This document shows, piece by piece, positions 33,736 to 43,405 of a stretch of DNA of 55,378 nt; the first letter of the stretch is position 1; each line of letters begins with the position of its first letter. Made by a program: the position numbers and the translations under genes. A model generated the notes under the pieces. The model searched no databases. It was not told where the DNA came from and was given only the letters and a program-made list of their open reading frames with translations. The DNA comes from Gemmatimonadota bacterium. Its GTDB lineage: Bacteria > Gemmatimonadota > Gemmatimonadetes > Longimicrobiales > Gaopeijiaceae. The stretch spans positions 1 through 55,378 of the forward strand of contig JAJDNI010000068.1 of assembly GCA_022340755.1 (NCBI GenBank). The letters are read 5' to 3'.

Positions 33736-36437
33736 GGCAGCGAGAGTAGGCCGGCGCCGCGTGCCCGAAGCTCCTCCGCCACCTCGGGATGGCACGTGAA
33801 GACGAAGAGCTGGCGGGTCTCGGCGATGTCGGCCAACAAGTCGAGCCCACGGGCGCGGCGCTCGCCGTCCCAGTTCACGAACACTTCGTCTACGAAAAGG
33901 GGCAAACGCTCCGTACCCTGATCCAGGTGGTCCACCATGGCGAGGCGGAGGGACAGGTATGACTGCTCCAGCGTGCCGGTGGACACCGGGGTGCGAAGCG
34001 CCACCGGACCAGGTAGGTCCGGTCCGAGGATGAAGAAGACGTCTCCGTCTCCGGTCTCGTCCGCGACGATCCGGTCGTAGCGGCCCCCGGTGAGCCGGGC
34101 GAGATAGGCGCCGGCACGGCGCATCAGGTCCGGCTGATGCTCCTCCCTGAAGCGGCGGTCCGCCTCCCGCACGAGTTGGGCAAGCACCCAGAGTCGGTCC
34201 CGGCGGGCCACCAGAGCGGCCTCCTCCTCCTTCAGGGCGGCCGCCTCACCGTCCACGGAGTCCACGGTCTCCATCTCCCTAAGTCGGGCGATGCCCTGCT
34301 CCAGCGCCTCCGCACGCCTGGTCAGCGACTCGGCCTCATCCACCAGCTCCTCGTGGTGGGCCTGCCGACGGGCGAGATCCTCGACATCCACCGTCCATGA
34401 TTCACCGGCCGCTTCCGAAGTGGCGATGCGCTCACGGATCTCTTCGAGGTCCGGATGGGCCCGCTCGAGCTCGTCGTGAAGCTGGCGGGCCCTGGCGAGG
34501 GCCTCGAGGCGGTCACGGAGGGTCGTCGCCCCCCGCTCGGCGTCTCCTTCACCGGCCTCGGCCAGTCGCGAGTGAAGCCGGTCCATTGCGGACCTCGCGT
34601 CGGTCAGGTCACGCTTCAGGCGCGCCGCTTCGCGCTCCAGACGTCGCAGCTCACGCGCGGCCGTAGCCGAGGCCTCCCGAAGCCGCTCCGCGCGCCGCAG
34701 CTCACGCTCCAGAACGTGGCCTGTGGATTCAGCGTCGGAGCCGTCGCCGAGGCCGAGCAGCTTCGCCATCGTCCGCGCCGCCACGTCGACTTCGGTGACC
34801 CGGCGGTCGACTTCGGCCGCCTCCCTCATGCGAGCGTCACGATCCCGCAGGTGGTTCTGGATGCCCTCGAGGCCGGTGACGAGGGACGAGCCCGGCTCCT
34901 CCAACAGCGAGGGTAGGACGGGCACGTCCCGCAGCAGCAGCAGCACCGCTCCTCGCGCCGCTTCCTCGGCCTCGCGGAGCACGCGCAGGCCGTCCGCCCC
35001 GTCGTCGGCAGGGGCACGGGCCTTCTCGAGGGCGCGGCGCGCGCGACGCCAGGCCAACATCAGCGCGATGCCGACCCCGATGAGGACGGCGCCGAAGGCG
35101 GTGATCAGGAGCCCTCCATTCGCGAGGCCGACGACGAGGAGGACCCCACCCGCCAGTAGCGTGGCGAGGCTCCCCGCGAGAGGAGCCGACGATGGCGTGG
35201 CCGGCTCTCCCGCCGGCGCTCGCCGACGAAGCGCCATCTCCAGTACGCGGCGCTCCTCGCGGGCGCTCCGGAACGCCTCGATGCGAGCGTGCAGGTCAGG
35301 CGTCGAGATCGACACGATGGGCCCGGTGGGAACCCGGGCCCAGGGTACGGCGAAGATCTGTCCTGCCATGCCCTCCAGGCGGCGCTCCACATCGCGGCTC
35401 TCTTCTTCGATGGCGCGCAGTCTCGATCGATCGGCGCCGGATCCGGCGCTCCGGGCGACGAATACCTTGATCTCCTCGGCGTGCTCCAGAAGTTGGGCGT
35501 CCGCTTCGCCGAACGCGACCACGGACGCGCGGGGCTCCGCCATGTCGACTTCGGCCTCGCGAAGACGCTCCTCCAGCGCCGCCACCCGCGCCGAAGCATC
35601 GGCGAGCGCCGCGCCGGGGTCGGCAGGAAGGCCCTCGAGCTCGTCCGCGGGGCCGGCATCTTCCATCAAGGCGTCGATGCGCCGGAGCTGCGCGCGCACC
35701 GGCGTGAGGGCCTGGACCCGCTCGATGACGAGGCGCTCCTGGTGGCGCTCGACGCGCGCCTCCTGCAGACGCTCCCGGGTGGTTTCGAGCTCGGACACCA
35801 TGGATCGCAGCTCCAGATCGCGCTCCGCGGCTTCCCGCCGCCGGTCCCGGAGGGACAGGATGGCCTCCTGGACGTCCCTGATTCGCTGATTGCCGCGCCG
35901 GCTCGGACGCCAGAGCTCCCCGGCCTCCTGCTCCAGATCGGCCGCCACGCGTCGGGCGGGCACGAGATCGGTGGAGCCCATGGAGCCGAGAATCCGATCC
36001 TGTACACGGGCCCACGTCTCTTCGTCGAGCCCCGTGAGCTCCGCCAGGGTGACCGCGAAGACCTGCCGGAATACCGTACGAGGCACGTGTTCCACCCAGG
36101 GCACGGGCCGATTGCGCAGGTCTTCCGTCCGGCCGTCCATGACCAGGCGTCCCGTGGGTGACGAGCGGAGCCGACGCTCCACGTCGACGCTCCTTCCGGC
36201 GTCCAGTCGGAGGTTCATGATGCCCGACGCGTCGTTCCCATCCCAGGGCGCGTAGGGGTTCCCCTCCCGGGAGGCGGGGTGGAACCCGTACAGTACGGTG
36301 GTGAGGAACTGGAAGAGCGTGGACTTGCCGGCTTCGTTGGGGCCCAGCACCACCACCAGGGCCGGAAGGGCCGGGGTCCCCACGTCGAAGTCCGTCAAGC
36401 GACCGAATCGCTCGACCTTGATGGCTTCGATCCTCAC
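33726..36437 (-). CDS. SbcC/YhaN-like AAA ATPase (SMC-type, membrane segment)
   Basis: 903 residues. P-loop GPNEAGKST (32-40), long coiled coils, and C-terminal signature (LEQSYLSLRLAMVD) and Walker B (RLPLFVDEVF) near the end, as in Rad50/SbcC. Two hydrophobic segments near 415-460 (LATLLAGGVLLVVGLA and a second) are the feature that distinguishes YhaN-type proteins from SbcC. It probably works with the nuclease encoded just upstream (ATGA overlap) at DNA ends or membrane-bound DNA. Codons and composition match the neighbours. Confidence 0.88.
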   Translation of the reverse strand: MRIEAIKVERFGRLTDFDVGTPALPALVVVLGPNEAGKSTLFQFLTTVLYGFHPASREGNPYAPWDGNDASGIMNLRLDAGRSVDVERRLRSSPTGRLVMDGRTEDLRNRPVPWVEHVPRTVFRQVFAVTLAELTGLDEETWARVQDRILGSMGSTDLVPARRVAADLEQEAGELWRPSRRGNQRIRDVQEAILSLRDRRREAAERDLELRSMVSELETTRERLQEARVERHQERLVIERVQALTPVRAQLRRIDALMEDAGPADELEGLPADPGAALADASARVAALEERLREAEVDMAEPRASVVAFGEADAQLLEHAEEIKVFVARSAGSGADRSRLRAIEEESRDVERRLEGMAGQIFAVPWARVPTGPIVSISTPDLHARIEAFRSAREERRVLEMALRRRAPAGEPATPSSAPLAGSLATLLAGGVLLVVGLANGGLLITAFGAVLIGVGIALMLAWRRARRALEKARAPADDGADGLRVLREAEEAARGAVLLLLRDVPVLPSLLEEPGSSLVTGLEGIQNHLRDRDARMREAAEVDRRVTEVDVAARTMAKLLGLGDGSDAESTGHVLERELRRAERLREASATAARELRRLEREAARLKRDLTDARSAMDRLHSRLAEAGEGDAERGATTLRDRLEALARARQLHDELERAHPDLEEIRERIATSEAAGESWTVDVEDLARRQAHHEELVDEAESLTRRAEALEQGIARLREMETVDSVDGEAAALKEEEAALVARRDRLWVLAQLVREADRRFREEHQPDLMRRAGAYLARLTGGRYDRIVADETGDGDVFFILGPDLPGPVALRTPVSTGTLEQSYLSLRLAMVDHLDQGTERLPLFVDEVFVNWDGERRARGLDLLADIAETRQLFVFTCHPEVAEELRARGAGLLSLPWP

Positions 36438-37690
36438 CGGCCACCCCCGTCGGCGCCGAGCAGCCGGGCCGTGAGCTCGCCGTCGGCTTCCTCCATGAGC
36501 CGGCGGACGTAGCGCTCCTGCGCCTCCCGACTCTCGGTAGACAGGCCCGCCAGGTCCGCGGCATCGAGCCCCGGGATCCGGGCCTCACCCCGACGCACGG
36601 CTTCGGCGAGGCGCAGGACCTCCCCCAGCACGTCGCGCCGGGCCCGGTGCTCCTCCACCGGGATCACGGGATGGACGCGGTCGGCCTGGACCGTGACGTC
36701 GAGCGCGCCGGTGAGTTGCCGAAGCTCCGAGGACACCACTGCGAGATCCGACTCTCTACGGAGCTCCCGCCAGAGCGGGCTTGCCCCCTCGAGGATGACG
36801 CGCAGCACCCACTCGGTGCCGCTCCCAGCGCCTCCTTCGGCACGGAACGCATCCCATGCGGCGGCGACCCGGCGTTCGATCCGGTCCAGCGAGTCCGCGT
36901 CGTCGAGGCCGTCTACCGTCAGCGTTTCCCATCGGACCGGAGCCACCGCCCTGAACGAGATCGCGGGCGCGCCCCGATCGGAAAGGTCGACCAGATAGGC
37001 ACCTTTGGGGCCCGTCTCGGCGTGCGTGCGTCCCTGCAAGCTGCCCGCGTACACCACGGGTGGATCCTGGGAGAGGATCTGACGCACGTGCACGTGACCC
37101 AATGCCCAGTAGTCGTAGCCGGAGCGCTGGAGCCAGGCGAGCTCGGAGGGTGCGTAGGCGTGGTGGGCCTCGCCGCCGGGCGATGCGTGGACCTGGGTGT
37201 GAAGGAGTCCCACCTCGGGTAGCTCTCCCACCGGACGGGGGAAGCGCCGTGACAGGTCATCGCGCTCCGTGGACGTGGCGTGTCCGACGGCGGTGACGAA
37301 ACCCACGGGTCTGCCTTCACGGTCCAGGATGCCGATGCGGCGCGGCGTTCCGTCCATCGCCACACGCACCGCGGCCGGCCAGGGCAGCGGGCGAGGGCCG
37401 GCGTCCCCCGCTCCGGGATCGTGGTTCCCCGTGGCGTAGACGAGGGTGACGCCGTGCTGCCCCAGGCGGTGGGCCTGCTCCAACAGGAACCGCTCCGTCT
37501 GGAAGGAGAGGCGGTCGCCGTCGAAGAGATCCCCTGCCACGAGGAAGGCGTGGACGTCCTCGCGGATGGCGAGGTCCACGGCTCGGCTAAACGCCTCCCG
37601 GGACGCATCTCGTAGCCTCCGGCGGACCGGCTCCGAGCGGCCCGCGAAGGAGGTGTCCAGGTGGACATCGGCAACGTGAACGAAGCGCAT
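36434..37690 (-). CDS. SbcD/YhaO-like metallophosphoesterase, DNA repair exonuclease
   Basis: 418 residues. Mre11/SbcD metal motifs in order: ADVHLD (D8, H10), GDLFDGD, ATGNHDP, LLHTQVHA and GHVHV. C-terminal helical region as in YhaO, ending 419 codons from ATG 37690. Start fixed by the family N-terminus MRFVHVADVH. First gene of an operon with the SbcC/YhaN-like ATPase and an alpha/beta hydrolase; divergent from the glutamate dehydrogenase. Confidence 0.9.
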   Translation of the reverse strand: MRFVHVADVHLDTSFAGRSEPVRRRLRDASREAFSRAVDLAIREDVHAFLVAGDLFDGDRLSFQTERFLLEQAHRLGQHGVTLVYATGNHDPGAGDAGPRPLPWPAAVRVAMDGTPRRIGILDREGRPVGFVTAVGHATSTERDDLSRRFPRPVGELPEVGLLHTQVHASPGGEAHHAYAPSELAWLQRSGYDYWALGHVHVRQILSQDPPVVYAGSLQGRTHAETGPKGAYLVDLSDRGAPAISFRAVAPVRWETLTVDGLDDADSLDRIERRVAAAWDAFRAEGGAGSGTEWVLRVILEGASPLWRELRRESDLAVVSSELRQLTGALDVTVQADRVHPVIPVEEHRARRDVLGEVLRLAEAVRRGEARIPGLDAADLAGLSTESREAQERYVRRLMEEADGELTARLLGADGGGR

Positions 37691-37892
37691 GAGCGAAGGT
37701 AGCCACCCGCCGAGGGCGAGGGAATTCGTCGCCGAGCCTCCGCGCGCTTGACGAAGAGCTCGGCACAACTTCACGGGGTGACGTGGATCGATACTTTTAA
37801 GGTCTGCCCAGGATTCCGACTTCCGGGATCCGGACGGGATGTTCGACCCCCAACATCAGAGTCAGGACCTCTCTCGAGGCGCCTCAAGGCAT

Positions 37893-40800
37893 ATGAGCGA
37901 CACCACCGCATCGGCCGTAAATCGGCTCCGCCAGGACTCTCCCACCGTGGACGCAGTCTGCCGGCAGCTGCAGCGCGAGGTCGAGCCCTCCGAAGCAGGT
38001 CTCGTTGTGTCCTTCGCGGAGATCTTCTTCTCCAAGGCTCCCCCGGAGCTGCTCCGTGAGCGCAGCACGGACTCCCTCGCACACATGGCTCTGGGGGCAT
38101 TCCGATTCCTCCAGCGGACGAAGCCCACCGGCGTCGGCGTGGAGCTGACGAATCCCGACATCGAGAACGAAGGTTGGTACGCGCCGGTCACGGTCATTCG
38201 GACACGGGTGTCGGAACGCCCCTTCGTCGTCGACAGCGTTCGTGAGCTCCTGCACGGGGAAGACGTCTCCATCGAGCAGATGGTCTATCCCGTGCTCCAC
38301 GTGGAGCGGGACGAGCGCGGACATGTGGCGGGCGTGCGTCCTTCCCGCGAAGGTGAGCTACGCGAGTCGCTGGTGCACTGCGAGGTGGGTCTCATCACGG
38401 ACCCGGAGGTGCACGCGCACTTGAAGGAGAGGCTCTCGCGGGTCCTCGAAGACGTGGTGCGGGCAACGGACGACTTCGCGGCGATGACCGGCGCGGCGGA
38501 CCAGGTGATCACGGCGCTGGAAGAGCGGAGCCGAGCCCTGCCCGAGCGCGGGACCGAGCTGAATGAGATCCGGGAATTCCTGCAGTGGCTTCGTGACGGG
38601 GGCTTCGTGTTCCTGGGATACCGTGGCTACAGCATCTCGGGAGGGGACGGAGGTTCCCGAGCGATTTGCGTGGACGCGGGCTCGGGCCTGGGCCTGCTGC
38701 GGGACGAGAGCCAGTCTGTGTACGCTCAGCCGGTGGCGTTGAGCGACATGGACCCGGTCCTGAGGGATCTACTCTTGGAAGGTCCTTCGCTGATCATCAG
38801 CAAGACCAACGCCGAATCGCCTGTCCATCGGCGTGCGCGCATGGACTACATCGGGGTCAAGAAGATCTCTGCGGCGGGCGAGGTGGAGGGAGAGCACCGA
38901 TTCGTCGGCCTGTTCACCTCGAAGGCCTACTCGGAGGACGCCGAGAACATCCCCATCCTCCGCCACAAGCTCCACCACATCCTCGAAGAGTCCGGCGTCC
39001 GTGAGGGCTCGCACGACTACAAGGAGATCATCACGATCTTCAACTCCCTGCCGAAGGAGGAGCTTTTCCTCACGTCGGCGGAGGAGGTGGGCACCGACAT
39101 CCGTACGGTGCTCACGTCCTACAACACGTCGGGCGTGCGCGTGACCCTACGCGAGGATCCGCTGCACCGCGGGATCTCCGTGATGGTCATCGTCCCGAGA
39201 GACAAGTTCTCGGGAAGCGTGCGCCGGGCCATCGAAGCCGCCCTCGTGACGGCGTTCGAGGGGACGGTCCTCAACTACCATCTCGCGCTCGGCTCCGGTG
39301 ACCAGGCCAGGCTGCACTTCTACGTGGCCGCCAAGCGGGAGCAGCTCCAGATGGTGGACGCCGGCCAGATCGAGCACACCGTGTCGCACCTCATCCGCGA
39401 TTGGTCCGACCATGTGCGCGAGGGGCTGGAGCGGGTGCTGCCCTCCGACGAAGCCCGGCGCCTGGCGGGCCGCTATGGACGTGCGTTCAGCGCCGAGTAT
39501 CGGGCGGCGACGGCTCCGTCGATGGCGGTGGACGACATCTTCGAGATCGAGGCCATGAGGGCGGAAGGGCGTCCCGTGTCCATTCGCCTCTCGAACCGAG
39601 CCCCCGTGGGCGACCTGGAGGGCTTCACCGAGCTGAAGGTCTACGTCCTCGGGGAGCGCCTCATCCTCTCGGACTTCATGCCGATCCTGGAGAACTCCGG
39701 GCTGCGGGTCATCGCGGTGAGCCCCTTCGCGCTCACGGAGGGCGGTGAGGCAGGCGTTACCGTCTATTCCTTCCAGGTTCAGGACGGATCCGGAAGCTCC
39801 ATCGACATCGAGGTCCGAGGCGACCTCTTGGCGGACGCCATACTCGCCGTACGAGCGGGCGATGCCCTCAACGATCCGCTGAACAAGCTGGTGCTGGGCG
39901 CGGGCCTTCACTGGCGCGAGGTCGAGGTGCTTCGCGCGTACGCGGCATACGCGTTCCAGTCCGGAGCGGTCCCCAGCAGGATGGCCTTGCCCAATGCGCT
40001 GGTGAAGTATCCCGGCATCGCCACCGAGCTCTTCGAGATGTTCGCCACGCGGTTCGACCCGGCCACGGGTGCTACGCTGGAGGAGCGGCTGGAGGGGGTG
40101 GAGGACATCCGGACCGCCTTCCATGGCTCCCTGAAGGGAGTGACCAGTCTCGCCGAAGACCGCGCTCTCCGTGGCCTCGACGCGCTCATCGCGGGCACGG
40201 TCCGCACCAACTACTACCGGCGGGGAGGGCATGTCCCCACGGGGCGCTCCGGAGGCGTGCCGTACGTCTCGTTCAAGCTCTCCGCCCAGGACATCGAATT
40301 CCTGCGGAGGACCCGGCTGCGGTACGAGGTCTGGGTTCATTCGGCGCGCATGGAGGGGGTCCACCTGAGGGGTTCGCGGGTCGCCAGGGGAGGGATCCGC
40401 TGGAGCGACCGGCCCGACGACTTCCGGACCGAGATCCTCGGGTTGGTGAAGACCCAGATGGTGAAGAACGCGGTCATCGTGCCGGGGGGCTCGAAGGGCG
40501 GCTTCGTGTGCCGTCGGCACCTCGCCGATCCCGAGGTGCGGTTCGACGAGGGGCGTGACCAGTACCGGACGTTGATCCGCGGCCTGCTGGACGTCACGGA
40601 CAATCTGACGCCCACCGGCGAGACGGTGCCGCCGCCGGACGTGGTGACCTACGACGATCCCGATCCGTACCTGGTGGTGGCGGCGGACAAGGGGACGGCG
40701 ACGTTCTCCGACACCGCCAACGCGGTGTCGGCGGAGTACGGCTTCTGGCTCGGCGACGCCTTCGCGTCGGGCGGCTCCAACGGGTACGACCACAAGGTCG

Positions 40801-42797
40801 TGGGTATCACGGCGGGTGGGGGTTGGGAGTGCGTGAAGCGGCACTTCAGCGAGGTGGGCAAAGACATCCAGACCGAGCCCTTCACCGTGGTGGGCATCGG
40901 AGACATGAGCGGGGACGTGTTCGGCAACGGCATGCTGCTGTCCACGCAGATCCGGCTCATCGCGGCGTTCGACCACAGACATGTGTTCATCGATCCGGAC
41001 CCGGACCCCGCCTCGACCTTCGCCGAGCGCAAGCGCCTGTTCGACCAGGGGCGCTCGAGTTGGGACGATTACGATCGCGGCGTGCTCAGCGAAGGGGGCA
41101 TGATCATCCCCCGGGGCATGAAGGAGATCGAGCTCACTCCGCAGGCCCGCGCGGCTCTGGGCCTGGGCGAGGACGCTCCGGCGGTCCTCGATTCGGAGAG
41201 CCTGATCCGCGCGGTGCTGCTGGCGCCCGTGGAGCTGCTCTGGAACGGGGGCATCGGCACGTACGTGAAGTCGACCTCGGAGAGCCACGCCGATGCCGGT
41301 GACCCGTCCAACGACGGGGTGCGGGTCGATGCGGACGAGCTTCGGTGCGAGGTGGTTGGAGAGGGCGGGAACCTCGGGTTCACGCAACGCGCTCGGATCG
41401 ACTTCGCCATGCGGGGCGGCAGGATCAACACCGACGCGCTGGACAACTCCGGCGGCGTGGACATGTCCGACCACGAGGTGAACCTGAAGATCCTGCTGGC
41501 TCCCACGGTGGCGTCCGGTCGCCTTACCGGTGCAGTGCGCAACGAGCTTCTGTCCGACCTGACCGACGAGGTGGCCCGCCTGGTCCTCGACAACAACCGG
41601 AGCCAGAGCCTCGCGGTGTCCCTGGACCAGCTCAGGGCCGAGGAGGGAGGCGACGACTGCCGCGACCTCATGGTGGCCCTGGAGCGCGCCGGTGACCTGG
41701 ATCGCGCGGCCGAGGGCCTGCCAACGACGGACGTGCTGACGGAACGGGCGGAGCGGGGCCAATCGCTCACCCGACCGGAGCTCTGCGTGCTGCTGGCGTA
41801 CTCGAAGATGTTCCTGAAGACCCGCCTGCTTCGGGGAGACCTGCCCGACGACCCGGCGGCCGGAAGCTATCTGGTGGGGTATTTCCCCTCGACGGCCGTC
41901 GAGGCCGCGGGTGAGGGAGCGCTGACCCGCCATCGCTTGCACAGGGAGATCGTCGCCGGACAGTTGACGAACGACCTCGTGGACCTCATGGGTGCGACGT
42001 TCGTGAACCGCCTCATGCGGGACACGGGCAAGAGCGCCGAACAGGTCGTTCGAGCGTGGCTGATGGCGTCGCGGCTGGCGGAGCATAAGGATCTGCTGCG
42101 CGACCTGGAGCAGCAGCGAAGGATCGTGAGCACCGGCGTCGCCTATCGTTGGCTGCTCGGACTCGCGCGGGTGCTGGAGCGCACCACGCGCTGGATCCTC
42201 CAGAACGTGGAGGAGGGCGCGTCGCCCGCCGCCGTGGTGAGCGAGAACCTGCAGGGTCTGACCGAGCTCCGGGACGGGTTCAGCGGGTTCGTCGCCGGGG
42301 AGGAGGCCCGGATCTTCCGTGAACGCGTGCAGGAGATCCGCGATCTGGGCTCGGACGAGGCGTTCTCGCAGAGACTCATCACGCTGCGTTTCCTCGATCA
42401 GCTTCTGGAGATCCTCGAGATCGCCCGTGATACCGGCTCCACCGAGAGAGACGCGGGAGTCGCCTTCTACAGAGTCTCGGAGGCCCTGGACATCCCCTGG
42501 CTCCGCGGGCTCGCCTTCGCATCCGCGGGCTCTGGGCCCTGGGATCAGCGGGCGGCGCAGGTGCTCTCAGACGACCTGTCGCGAGCACACCGGACGCTCG
42601 TGGAGGCCGTCCTCGGTAGCGGTGGCGACGGCGATGTAGGGATGCGCGCGGCAGCGACGTTGAAGAGTCGCGAGAAGGATCTGACGCGCTTCCGTGAGAC
42701 TGTCGCGGACCTGCGTGCCGACGAAGGCGTCGGCTTCGCGGCCGCCTCCGTCGCGATCCGGGAGCTGGCTGCGCTGGCGGAGCGGGCGGCGCGCTGA
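37893..42797 (+). CDS. NAD-dependent glutamate dehydrogenase, large (180 kDa) type
   Basis: 1634 residues, the L-GDH180 class that deaminates glutamate to 2-oxoglutarate with NAD. N-terminal ACT-like regulatory part (GVKKISAAGEVEGEHRF around 330), central catalytic domain with KNAVIVPGGSKGGFV near 868 and a Rossmann part with VGEGGNLGFTQRARIDFAMRGGRINTDALDNSGGVDMSDHE near 1155-1200. A C-terminal helical domain follows. ATG 37893 fits the family better than ATG 37839. The gene stands alone and its stop lies within a GC-rich hairpin-like region. It suggests amino-acid catabolism. Confidence 0.95.
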   Translation: MSDTTASAVNRLRQDSPTVDAVCRQLQREVEPSEAGLVVSFAEIFFSKAPPELLRERSTDSLAHMALGAFRFLQRTKPTGVGVELTNPDIENEGWYAPVTVIRTRVSERPFVVDSVRELLHGEDVSIEQMVYPVLHVERDERGHVAGVRPSREGELRESLVHCEVGLITDPEVHAHLKERLSRVLEDVVRATDDFAAMTGAADQVITALEERSRALPERGTELNEIREFLQWLRDGGFVFLGYRGYSISGGDGGSRAICVDAGSGLGLLRDESQSVYAQPVALSDMDPVLRDLLLEGPSLIISKTNAESPVHRRARMDYIGVKKISAAGEVEGEHRFVGLFTSKAYSEDAENIPILRHKLHHILEESGVREGSHDYKEIITIFNSLPKEELFLTSAEEVGTDIRTVLTSYNTSGVRVTLREDPLHRGISVMVIVPRDKFSGSVRRAIEAALVTAFEGTVLNYHLALGSGDQARLHFYVAAKREQLQMVDAGQIEHTVSHLIRDWSDHVREGLERVLPSDEARRLAGRYGRAFSAEYRAATAPSMAVDDIFEIEAMRAEGRPVSIRLSNRAPVGDLEGFTELKVYVLGERLILSDFMPILENSGLRVIAVSPFALTEGGEAGVTVYSFQVQDGSGSSIDIEVRGDLLADAILAVRAGDALNDPLNKLVLGAGLHWREVEVLRAYAAYAFQSGAVPSRMALPNALVKYPGIATELFEMFATRFDPATGATLEERLEGVEDIRTAFHGSLKGVTSLAEDRALRGLDALIAGTVRTNYYRRGGHVPTGRSGGVPYVSFKLSAQDIEFLRRTRLRYEVWVHSARMEGVHLRGSRVARGGIRWSDRPDDFRTEILGLVKTQMVKNAVIVPGGSKGGFVCRRHLADPEVRFDEGRDQYRTLIRGLLDVTDNLTPTGETVPPPDVVTYDDPDPYLVVAADKGTATFSDTANAVSAEYGFWLGDAFASGGSNGYDHKVVGITAGGGWECVKRHFSEVGKDIQTEPFTVVGIGDMSGDVFGNGMLLSTQIRLIAAFDHRHVFIDPDPDPASTFAERKRLFDQGRSSWDDYDRGVLSEGGMIIPRGMKEIELTPQARAALGLGEDAPAVLDSESLIRAVLLAPVELLWNGGIGTYVKSTSESHADAGDPSNDGVRVDADELRCEVVGEGGNLGFTQRARIDFAMRGGRINTDALDNSGGVDMSDHEVNLKILLAPTVASGRLTGAVRNELLSDLTDEVARLVLDNNRSQSLAVSLDQLRAEEGGDDCRDLMVALERAGDLDRAAEGLPTTDVLTERAERGQSLTRPELCVLLAYSKMFLKTRLLRGDLPDDPAAGSYLVGYFPSTAVEAAGEGALTRHRLHREIVAGQLTNDLVDLMGATFVNRLMRDTGKSAEQVVRAWLMASRLAEHKDLLRDLEQQRRIVSTGVAYRWLLGLARVLERTTRWILQNVEEGASPAAVVSENLQGLTELRDGFSGFVAGEEARIFRERVQEIRDLGSDEAFSQRLITLRFLDQLLEILEIARDTGSTERDAGVAFYRVSEALDIPWLRGLAFASAGSGPWDQRAAQVLSDDLSRAHRTLVEAVLGSGGDGDVGMRAAATLKSREKDLTRFRETVADLRADEGVGFAAASVAIRELAALAERAAR

Positions 42798-42822
42798 AGC
42801 GCCGCCGCCCGCTACCGGGCGT

Positions 42823-43218
42823 TCAGCTCTTTCCGGTGGCCGTGAGGACGTCGTCCACGTACCGATCCACCCCGGCCACGACCTTCACCATGTCCTTGCG
42901 TGACTCGGCGCCGGCGACTTCGGAGGCGAACCTCAGGAAGGTCGAGCGCACGGAGTCGCGGACGGATCCCGCCGCGCGCGGGGTGCGGCGTCCCGCGGCC
43001 TGGGTGGTCTTCCCAGCGGCCTTCTTCCGACGCTTCGACGGGTTCATGCGCCGCTTCACCTGGAGCGGGTACCTGGCGTGGAATTGGCGCTTGGTGAGAC
43101 GACCGACGGAGGAGTTGATACCCTTCGCGAGAGCGAACAGGTCGTCCACCGAAGCCGCAGGGTTCTTGGTGAGAGCGGCTTCGACTGCCGCGTATACCTT
43201 GTCATCGGTCTTGGCCAC
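42823..43218 (-). CDS. small very basic protein, possible DNA-binding
   Basis: 131 residues from GTG 43218 with GGAG six bases upstream; GTG begins VAKTDDKVYAAVEAAL. Helical N-terminus, then Lys/Arg/Ala-rich central region (VKRRMNPSKRRKKAAGKTT, about 56-75) of a histone-H1-like or nucleoid-protein type, and a helical C-terminus (VGAGVDRYVDD). No family recognised with confidence. An inverted-repeat cluster of GACAAT half-sites lies 59-86 bases upstream of the start, so it may be regulated. Converges with the glutamate dehydrogenase 25 bases away. Confidence 0.7.
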   Translation of the reverse strand: MAKTDDKVYAAVEAALTKNPAASVDDLFALAKGINSSVGRLTKRQFHARYPLQVKRRMNPSKRRKKAAGKTTQAAGRRTPRAAGSVRDSVRSTFLRFASEVAGAESRKDMVKVVAGVDRYVDDVLTATGKS

Positions 43219-43276
43219 GAGATGCTCCCGCGCAGAGGCGACTAAGACTGTGGTACGGATTGCACTGAGAATCAGC

Positions 43277-43304
43277 GGACAATAGGTCAATTGTCCATGA
43301 CAAT
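43277..43304. promoter_or_regulatory. operator-like cluster of GACAAT half-sites
   Basis: GGACAAT (43277-43283), ATTGTCC (43290-43296) and GACAAT (43299-43304) alternate in orientation; ATTGTC-CAT-GACAAT is a perfect 15-bp inverted repeat, and GGACAAT/ATTGTCC form another with a 6-base spacer. Read on the minus strand, TTGACA and TTGACC -35-like hexamers overlap the cluster. It lies upstream of the basic-protein gene in an AT-rich stretch unlike the rest of the window. Confidence 0.55.
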
Positions 43305-43405
43305 GTCAAGCAACAAGAGCCGTGATATCACCGCGTTTCACTATTGGAAACGTCGATAGTCCGGAAAGATCACAGGCGTGTGGGGCCGTCTCGCATCCGT
43401 CGCCT

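Noticed and set aside
39147-42086. 979-residue minus-strand frame
   Set aside because: Antisense to glutamate dehydrogenase; composition of a GC-rich shadow frame.
42783-42806. Terminator at the end of glutamate dehydrogenase
   Set aside because: GCGGGCGGCGC can pair with a later GC-rich arm, but with a 3-base bulge, no T run and an overlap with the stop codon, so it is weak.
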